From positions 310,001 to 374,000 of the forward strand of contig NZ_JACOOR010000003.1 of the NCBI RefSeq assembly GCF_014290175.1: DNA of 64,000 bases, read 5' to 3'. A model generated the notes under the pieces. That model ran no database searches and was not told the origin of the DNA. It worked only from the letters and a program-made list of their open reading frames with translations. Positions within the stretch are counted from its first letter, which is position 1. Each line of letters opens with the position of its first letter. A program made the position numbers and the translations under genes. The stretch comes from Anaerosacchariphilus hominis (GTDB taxonomy: Bacteria > Bacillota > Clostridia > Lachnospirales > Lachnospiraceae). Shown one piece after another: positions 58,451-64,000 of the stretch.

Positions 58451-60127
58451 TTATTTTTTCAAATCGTCTGCGTCGAAGGTTTCTTCCAGGGGTGCTCCCG
58501 GGGACATCATGGGGAATACTTTGTCATCGCTGTCGATGACACACTCCAGTACTACCGGGCGACCTAAGGAAATAGCCTTTTCGATGGCCGGAGCCACCTC
58601 GTCCTTCTTTGTGACCCGGATACCCACTGCACCCATGGCCTCCGCCAGCTTTACGAAGTCCACCTGATCGTTCAGCACCGTAGCGGAATAACGCTCGCCG
58701 TAGTACAGCGTCTGCCACTGGCGTACCATACCTAGTACATGATTATTCAATACCAGCTCAATAATCGGTACGTTATAGCGGGCCGCGGTGGCAATCTCGT
58801 TCATATTCATGCGGAAGCAGCCGTCGCCTGCCACATTGACCACAGTTTTATCCGGTCGTCCGATCTTGGCTCCGATGCTGGCGCCCAGACCGTAACCCAT
58901 GGTTCCCAGACCTCCGGAGGTCAGGAAGGTTCTGGGCTCCTTGTATTTATAATACTGGGCTGCCCACATCTGATTCTGGCCTACCTCAGTGGTAATGACG
59001 GCGTCGCCCTTGGTTACCCGATACAATTCCTCTACCACATAGGGGCCGGTCAGACGATCGTCGTCGAACTTCAGCGGATACTGATTCTTCAGGGCTTCTA
59101 CCTCTTCCACCCAGGCGTCATGCTTCAGCTCCGGAAGCTTCTCATTCAGGATATCCAAAACAGACTTCACATCGCCAATAACGCTGCCATTTACCAGGAC
59201 ATTTTTATTAATCTCAGCCGGATCGATATCGATCTGGAGAATCTTTGCTTTCTTTGCGAAGCGGTTGGTGTCGCCTGTGACACGGTCGCTGAAACGGGCC
59301 CCCAGGGTAATCAACAGATCACAGTGGGCCACGCCGAAGTTGGACGCCTTGGTGCCATGCATGCCCAGCATGCCGGTGTACAGCGGATCGGTACCGTTGA
59401 ACGCGCCTTTTCCCATCAGAGAATCACAGACCGGAGCGTGAACCTTATGGGCAAAGGCATTCACTGCCTCGGACGCGCCGGAGATCACGGAACCGCCGCC
59501 CACAAAGATAAACGGACGCTCCGCTTTCTGAATCATTTCCAGCGCTTTCTCAATATCCTCTTCCTTGATCGTGTCGGTTACACGTTTGGGCTCTTCCGGT
59601 TTTCTGTATTCATATTCTGCCTTATCCGCAGTGGCATTCTTGGTGATATCCACCAGTACCGGGCCGGGCCGGCCGCTTCTGGCGATAGCAAAAGCCTTGC
59701 GTAGAGCCGGCGCCAGCGCTTCCGCATCCTTGATAATAAAGTTATGCTTGGTAATCGGCATGGTAATACCGGAGATATCCACCTCCTGGAAGGAATCTCT
59801 TCCCAGAAGTCCCTTTCCTACGTTACAGGTGATGGCTACCATGGGTACGGAATCCATATACGCGGTGGCAATACCGGTAACCAGGTTGGTGGCTCCCGGT
59901 CCGGAGGTGGCCAGACATACGCCTACCTTACCGGTGGCTCTGGCATAGCCATCTGCCGCATGGGACGCGCCCTGCTCGTGAGAGGTCAGAATATGACGAA
60001 TCTCGTCGCTGTGCTTATATAATTCATCGTATACATTCAGAATGGCTCCGCCCGGGTAACCGAAGACGGTATCTACGCCCTGCTCTTTGAAACATTCTAT
60101 TAAGATCTGTGAACCTGTCAATTCCAT
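58451..60127 (-). CDS. ilvB: Acetolactate synthase large subunit IlvB
   Basis: Thiamine-diphosphate enzyme condensing pyruvate to acetolactate for valine and leucine, or with 2-oxobutyrate for isoleucine. The 558 residues include VDTVFGYPGGAILNVYDEL (about 18-36, with the catalytic Glu region next at HEQGASHAADGYAR). The ThDP motif GDGCFRMNMNEIATAARYN is near 440-458. No small regulatory subunit (ilvN) lies next to it. The 78-base gap to ilvD contains a GC-rich hairpin. Confidence 0.94.
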   Translation of the reverse strand: MELTGSQILIECFKEQGVDTVFGYPGGAILNVYDELYKHSDEIRHILTSHEQGASHAADGYARATGKVGVCLATSGPGATNLVTGIATAYMDSVPMVAITCNVGKGLLGRDSFQEVDISGITMPITKHNFIIKDAEALAPALRKAFAIARSGRPGPVLVDITKNATADKAEYEYRKPEEPKRVTDTIKEEDIEKALEMIQKAERPFIFVGGGSVISGASEAVNAFAHKVHAPVCDSLMGKGAFNGTDPLYTGMLGMHGTKASNFGVAHCDLLITLGARFSDRVTGDTNRFAKKAKILQIDIDPAEINKNVLVNGSVIGDVKSVLDILNEKLPELKHDAWVEEVEALKNQYPLKFDDDRLTGPYVVEELYRVTKGDAVITTEVGQNQMWAAQYYKYKEPRTFLTSGGLGTMGYGLGASIGAKIGRPDKTVVNVAGDGCFRMNMNEIATAARYNVPIIELVLNNHVLGMVRQWQTLYYGERYSATVLNDQVDFVKLAEAMGAVGIRVTKKDEVAPAIEKAISLGRPVVLECVIDSDDKVFPMMSPGAPLEETFDADDLKK

Positions 60128-60205
60128 ATGTGCTCTCCCCTTTATTTATATTAAGTCGTACGTTTAGCCCGCGCCATTTGGGCCGCGCGGCACTTAAAAC
60201 TAAAA

Positions 60206-61867
60206 CTATTTCTCCAGGATTGCTCCTCTGTTTCCGGAAGTTACCATTTTTGCGTAACGTGCCAGATATCCTGTGGTCACCTTCGGCTCACGCGGCTGCC
60301 ATTTTGCCTTTCTGGCTGCCATTTCTTCGTCTGAAATCAGGACTTCCAGCTTGTTATTCGGAATATCAATCAGAATCTTATCGCCCTCTTCTACCAGGGC
60401 AATCGGTCCGCCTACCGCTGCTTCCGGAGATACATGTCCGATGGATGCGCCTCTGGACGCGCCGCTGAAACGGCCGTCGGTAATCAGAGCTACGGTGGAG
60501 CCAAGCCCCATGCCCGCGATGGCGGAGGTCGGGTTCAGCATCTCCCGCATACCCGGACCGCCCTTGGGTCCTTCGTAGCGGATAACGACCACATCGCCTG
60601 CCACAATCTTACCGCCCTTAATGGCTGCAATGGCATCCTCTTCACAGTCAAATACCCGGGCCGGTCCTTCATGAACCATCATTTCCGGTACCACTGCGGA
60701 GCGCTTTACGACGCCGGTATCCGGTGCCAGGTTGCCCTTCAGCACGGCGATGCCGCCGATCTCGCTGTAAGGATTGTCGATGGGTCGGATAACCTCCGGA
60801 TTACGGTTGACACAAGTCCTGATATTCTCGCCGACAGTCTTTCCGGTTACGGTAATCAGATCTGTATTCAGAAGATTTTTCTTATTTAACTCGTTCATAA
60901 CCGCATAGACACCGCCTGCCTCATTCAGGTCTTCCATGTAAGTGGGGCCTGCCGGTGCCAGGTGGCACAGGTTCGGAGTCTTGGCGCTCATTTCATTGGC
61001 AATCTCCATGTTCAGATCCACATCTGCCTCATGGGCGATAGCCGGAAGATGCAGCATACTGTTGGTGGAGCAGCCCAGAGCCATATCCACGGTCAGGGCG
61101 TTCAGGAACGCTTCCTTTGTCATAATGTCACGGGGACGGATATTTTTTCTCCACAGTTCCATGACCTGCATGCCTGCATGCTTTGCAAGCTTGATACGCT
61201 CGGAATAAACAGCCGGAATGGTTCCATTTCCCGGAAGTCCCATACCCAGAGCCTCAGTCAGGCAGTTCATGCTGTTGGCCGTATACATGCCGGAACAGGA
61301 ACCGCAGGTAGGACAAACCTTTGTCTCAAATTCCTTTACATCCTCCTCAGTCATGGTACCTGCCGCATAGGATCCTACTGCTTCAAACATACTGGAAAGG
61401 CTGCGTTTCTGGCCGTGTACATGGCCTGCCAGCATGGGGCCGCCGCTGACGAAGATGGTCGGTACATTGATACGGGCTGCCGCCATCAGAAGTCCCGGAA
61501 CGTTCTTGTCACAGTTCGGTACCATAACCAGGGCGTCAAACTGATGGGCCATGGCCATACACTCAGTGGAATCCGCAATCAGATCACGGGTTACCAGGGA
61601 ATACTTCATGCCCACATGGCCCATGGCGATACCGTCGCAGACTGCGATAGCCGGAAATACAATCGGGGTGCCGCCGCCCATGGCGACTCCCAGTTTCACT
61701 GCCTCTACGATTTTATCCAGGTTCATATGCCCCGGTACGATTTCATTATAGGAACTTACGATACCGACTAACGGCTTCTTCATCTCTTCTTCCGTCAGTC
61801 CCAATGCGTTAAACAGACTGCGGTGAGGGGCCTGCTGCATACCTACTTTTACTGCGTCACTTCTCAT
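60206..61867 (-). CDS. ilvD: Dihydroxy-acid dehydratase IlvD
   Basis: Fe-S dehydratase of the branched-chain amino acid pathway. The 553-residue product starts [18 protein letters not shown] at 61867 (after AAGGAG). It contains [14 protein letters not shown] (about 120-133), [17 protein letters not shown] (about 190-206) and [16 protein letters not shown]. The cluster cysteines are present. A longer frame upstream overlaps leuB and lacks family similarity. It lies between leuB (32 bases) and ilvB. Confidence 0.95.
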   Translation of the reverse strand: MRSDAVKVGMQQAPHRSLFNALGLTEEEMKKPLVGIVSSYNEIVPGHMNLDKIVEAVKLGVAMGGGTPIVFPAIAVCDGIAMGHVGMKYSLVTRDLIADSTECMAMAHQFDALVMVPNCDKNVPGLLMAAARINVPTIFVSGGPMLAGHVHGQKRSLSSMFEAVGSYAAGTMTEEDVKEFETKVCPTCGSCSGMYTANSMNCLTEALGMGLPGNGTIPAVYSERIKLAKHAGMQVMELWRKNIRPRDIMTKEAFLNALTVDMALGCSTNSMLHLPAIAHEADVDLNMEIANEMSAKTPNLCHLAPAGPTYMEDLNEAGGVYAVMNELNKKNLLNTDLITVTGKTVGENIRTCVNRNPEVIRPIDNPYSEIGGIAVLKGNLAPDTGVVKRSAVVPEMMVHEGPARVFDCEEDAIAAIKGGKIVAGDVVVIRYEGPKGGPGMREMLNPTSAIAGMGLGSTVALITDGRFSGASRGASIGHVSPEAAVGGPIALVEEGDKILIDIPNNKLEVLISDEEMAARKAKWQPREPKVTTGYLARYAKMVTSGNRGAILEK

Positions 61868-61899
61868 TTTTTCCGTTCTCCTTCTATATAAATATTGTA

Positions 61900-62982
61900 T
61901 TATACTCTTTCTGCGATCAGGTCGCCCATTTCGGTGGTGCCTACCCTCCTGCAACCCTCGGACATAATATCGCCGGTGCGGTAACCCTCGGCCAGTACCT
62001 GGGAAACTGCCTGCTCGATGGCATTCGCCTCTTTGTCCAGGTCGAAACTGTAACGCAGCATCATGGCTGCGGACAGGATCGTGGCAATCGGATTTGCGAT
62101 ATTCTGTCCCGCGATATCCGGAGCGGAACCGCCGCTGGGCTCGTAGAGACCGAATTTGCTGTCGTTCAGACTGGCGCTGGCCAGCATTCCGATGGAACCG
62201 GTTACCATGCTGGCTTCATCGGAAAGGATATCGCCGAACATATTCTCAGTCAGAATCACGTCGAACTGGGCCGGGTCTTTAACCAGCTGCATGGCACAGT
62301 TATCCACCAGCATATGGGTCAGCTCGATCTCCGGATACTCTTTCGCTACTTCTTCTACGACCTTTCTCCAGAGTCTGGAGGAATCCAGTACGTTGGCCTT
62401 GTCTACGCTGCAGACTTTCTTTCTTCTCTTGCCTGCGATGTCAAAAGCGCGCTTCGCGATACGGCGGATTTCGTTCTCATTATAAGTCAGGGTGTCGATG
62501 GCGGTCATGACGCCGTCTACTTCTTTTGTTTCTCTGGCTCCAAAGTAGAGACCTCCGGTCAGCTCGCGCATAATCATCATATCAAAGCCCTTGTCGCTGA
62601 TGTCCTTTCTCAGCGGGCAGGCGTCCTGAAGCTCTTTATAGAGAATGGCCGGGCGCAGGTTCGCGAAGAGGCCCAGGGATTTGCGAAGCTTCAGAAGTCC
62701 GGCCTCCGGTCTGCGGTCTGCCGGGAGCTTATACCAGGGTGAGGTGGCTGCGTTGCCTCCGATGGAACCCATCAGAACTGCGTCGCTGCTCTTTGCGATT
62801 TCGATGGTTTCATCGGTGAGCGGTACGCCGTGGATGTCGATGGAAGCTCCGCCCATCAGTAAATCTGTGTAATGAATCTCATGTCCGTATTTTTCTGCAA
62901 TGCGGTCCAGAACCTTTCTGGCCTCCCGCACGACCTCCGGCCCGATGCCGTCGCCGGAAATGACTGCTAAGTTCAAGTTCAT
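61900..62982 (-). CDS. leuB: 3-isopropylmalate dehydrogenase LeuB
   Basis: NAD-dependent oxidative decarboxylation in leucine synthesis. The 360 residues (start at 62982 after GGGGAG) begin [20 protein letters not shown] and contain [19 protein letters not shown] (about 136-154), VDNCAMQLV and [21 protein letters not shown], all hallmarks. leuA, leuC and leuD are not adjacent. First gene of leuB-ilvD-ilvB. Confidence 0.95.
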   Translation of the reverse strand: MNLNLAVISGDGIGPEVVREARKVLDRIAEKYGHEIHYTDLLMGGASIDIHGVPLTDETIEIAKSSDAVLMGSIGGNAATSPWYKLPADRRPEAGLLKLRKSLGLFANLRPAILYKELQDACPLRKDISDKGFDMMIMRELTGGLYFGARETKEVDGVMTAIDTLTYNENEIRRIAKRAFDIAGKRRKKVCSVDKANVLDSSRLWRKVVEEVAKEYPEIELTHMLVDNCAMQLVKDPAQFDVILTENMFGDILSDEASMVTGSIGMLASASLNDSKFGLYEPSGGSAPDIAGQNIANPIATILSAAMMLRYSFDLDKEANAIEQAVSQVLAEGYRTGDIMSEGCRRVGTTEMGDLIAERV

Positions 62983-63038
62983 TTTTTCATCTCCCCTTTG
63001 ATGCACTACTTTAATGTGAAAAATTCCATATTAGTAAT

Positions 63039-63067
63039 ACTATAGAACAATTTTCGTGTTTTTTCAA
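63039..63067 (-). promoter_or_regulatory. Sigma-A promoter for leuB-ilvD-ilvB
   Basis: On the minus strand TTGAAA (63067-63062) and TATAGT (63044-63039) are 17 bases apart, giving a leader of about 50 bases. No T-box, leader peptide or other amino acid sensor was recognised in it. Confidence 0.65.
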
Positions 63068-63085
63068 CTGGGAGATGGATCTTTT

Positions 63086-63125
63086 TGACCGCGGACGGCA
63101 ACTTTTTGTCGTCCGCAGGCGGTCA
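63086..63125. repeat. Imperfect hairpin upstream of the leuB promoter
   Basis: Outer TGACC/GGTCA and inner GCGGACG (63091-63097) with CGTCCGC (63110-63116) pair around an AT-rich loop, with a bulge. It has no T run at the minus-strand end. It may be an operator or part of the transcript end of the PTS gene. Confidence 0.5.
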
Positions 63126-63146
63126 CATGGAAAAAGAGGTATCTCC

Positions 63147-63251
63147 CTGCCAGAACAAAAATATCCCCTGGCGGGAACGTTAGATCATTTTCCGTAGGGA
63201 TGAGTAGGAAAATGTGCGTGTTCCCGTCAGGGGATATTTTTGTTCTGGCAG
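63147..63251. repeat. Long inverted repeat with 32-base arms
   Basis: Arms 63147-63178 and 63220-63251 are complementary at every position on the plus strand (one G-U). The 41-base interior holds a second stem, ATTTTCC (63187-63193) with GGAAAAT (63207-63213). The result is a very stable 105-base fold between the PTS gene and leuB. The arms are not GC-rich, contain an AAAAATATCCCC block, and no reading frame of note is inside. No direct duplication was seen at the ends. Confidence 0.8.
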
Positions 63252-63286
63252 TTCACTGCCTAAATTTCATTTCAATAATAAAAAAG

Positions 63287-64000
63287 TTACGCCAGGGTTT
63301 CCACCGCAAACAGGGGATCTCCCGCCTTGATCTCGCCGTCGCCGATCTGGCGGATGCGCTGGTTCTCAGCAAGCTCGGTGCAGAGTACCGGGGAGCAGAG
63401 GGAGGGTGCATGGCTCTTCAGGAAGTCGATGTCGATCTGCATAAGGCGATCTCCCTTCTTCACTTTCTGGCCGTTCTCCACGAACACCCGGAAGCCCTCG
63501 CCGTTCAGATTCACAGTATCGATACCGATGTGGAGAAGCAGAGCCACTCCGCTGTCGGTCTGGAAGCCGATGGCATGCTTGGTATCAAATACAAAGACTA
63601 CCTCGCCGTCTTCCGGTGCGCAGATGGTGGCATCCTCGGGAGTTACGGCTGCGCCGTCGCCCATCATTTTCCCTGCAAAACCCTCGTCGGGCACGTTCTC
63701 CAGAGCGGTAGCCAGTCCGGTGATAGGGCTGGAAATGATGGTGGTGGAGACTACTTTTTTCTCTGCGGAGTCTGCATTTTCTGCTGTTTCTGTGACGGAA
63801 GCTGCACTGGCCGTCTCAGCCACGTTCTCCTCCTCAAAGGTATCCGGAACGGTCTCCAGATAAGTCTCCAGCTTTGCCTTGATAACGGTTACCTGGGGTC
63901 CGTAGATGATCTGGACGCCCTGGCCCTTGATGATGATGCCTCTGGATCCGGTGGACTTAATCAGCGCCTCATTTACTTTAGAGGAATCTGCCACAGTCAG
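63287..64000 (-). CDS. PTS transporter, EIIB C-terminus and EIIA domain (5' end outside window)
   Basis: Sugar phosphotransferase protein of the glucose/N-acetylglucosamine/beta-glucoside superfamily, open to the window edge. The first 50 visible residues (SSKVNEALIKSTGSRGIIIKG, then IIYGP) are the C-terminal part of an EIIB domain. An acidic Ala/Thr/Glu linker follows (about 55-85), then a complete EIIA domain (about 88-235). That domain has TKHAIGFQTDSG and the phospho-accepting His in ALLLHIGIDTVNL. The EIIC channel must lie upstream, outside the window. The sugar cannot be assigned from this part. Confidence 0.9.
   Translation of the reverse strand: MTVADSSKVNEALIKSTGSRGIIIKGQGVQIIYGPQVTVIKAKLETYLETVPDTFEEENVAETASAASVTETAENADSAEKKVVSTTIISSPITGLATALENVPDEGFAGKMMGDGAAVTPEDATICAPEDGEVVFVFDTKHAIGFQTDSGVALLLHIGIDTVNLNGEGFRVFVENGQKVKKGDRLMQIDIDFLKSHAPSLCSPVLCTELAENQRIRQIGDGEIKAGDPLFAVETLA

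Noticed and set aside
62983..63286. T-box or leucine attenuator before leuB
   Set aside because: No T-box sequence, specifier stem or Leu-rich leader peptide could be found between the promoter and leuB.
1..64000. CRISPR array, tRNA, rRNA or insertion sequence
   Set aside because: No spaced direct-repeat array, no tRNA or rRNA stretch and no transposase frame was recognised anywhere in the window.

Overview
The window looks like a chromosomal segment of an anaerobic, moderately GC-rich (roughly 50-55% by eye) member of the Clostridia, most likely Lachnospiraceae-like. The reasons are the anaerobic (cobalt-early) B12 pathway, an oxygen-sensitive iron-sulfur formate dehydrogenase, a sensor-type [FeFe] hydrogenase relative, AGGAGG ribosome binding sites, sigma-A promoters with 17 bp spacing, and lineage-typical families (DUF6465, DUF1015, CotH-like). 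The genus cannot be fixed from the sequence alone. Almost all genes read on the minus strand. The exceptions are rqcH, a TetR regulator, and fdhD-hydrogenase-phosphatase-moaC-moaA.

Layout. (1) 1-9.4 kb: rpoZ-gmk-yicC (housekeeping), the divergent ribosome rescue factor rqcH, a phospholipase-C-like gene, a decayed CotH gene, a TetR regulator, an intact CotH paralogue and metA. Two near-identical 47-bp hairpin repeats lie here, with related intergenic modules. (2) 9.4-28.6 kb: a formate dehydrogenase and molybdenum region. It holds NuoE-, NuoF- and FdhA-like subunits (the active site is cysteine, not selenocysteine), the cofactor genes mobA, MOSC-MogA fusion, fdhD, moaC, moaA, moeA, mobB and a second molybdopterin-binding protein, and the molybdate importer modABC. 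It also holds a ModE-type regulator whose N-terminus is a degenerate MobA-like domain, and a ModE-like palindrome over the modA promoter. Inside this block sit a sensor-type [FeFe] hydrogenase relative and a SpoIIE-type phosphatase, the most interesting pair in the window. (3) 28.8-29.8 kb: purC, alone, with its own promoter and terminator. (4) 29.8-51.9 kb: about twenty co-directional genes for anaerobic adenosylcobalamin synthesis behind one promoter and one cobalamin riboswitch with an intrinsic terminator. They include hemA, a HemC-CobA-HemD triple fusion and a CbiJ-CbiE-CbiT triple fusion. Unexpected members are tcdA (first gene), a LprI-domain lipoprotein and a short CobU paralogue. Cobaltochelatase, cobalt transport, hemB and hemL are not here. 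(5) 51.9-64 kb: a siroheme-type reductase-like protein, a DUF6465 protein, DUF1015-serA-serC, an L,D-transpeptidase, ilvB-ilvD-leuB, and the 3' part of a PTS EIIB-EIIA gene running off the end.

How it fits together: regions 2 and 4 make the two demanding cofactors (molybdopterin guanine dinucleotide and cobamide) of an anaerobe with formate/H2-linked one-carbon metabolism. The hydrogenase-like sensor and phosphatase could couple redox or H2 state to expression or activity of the formate dehydrogenase system; that link is inference from gene order. Function calls rest on reading motifs by eye; no database search was run.
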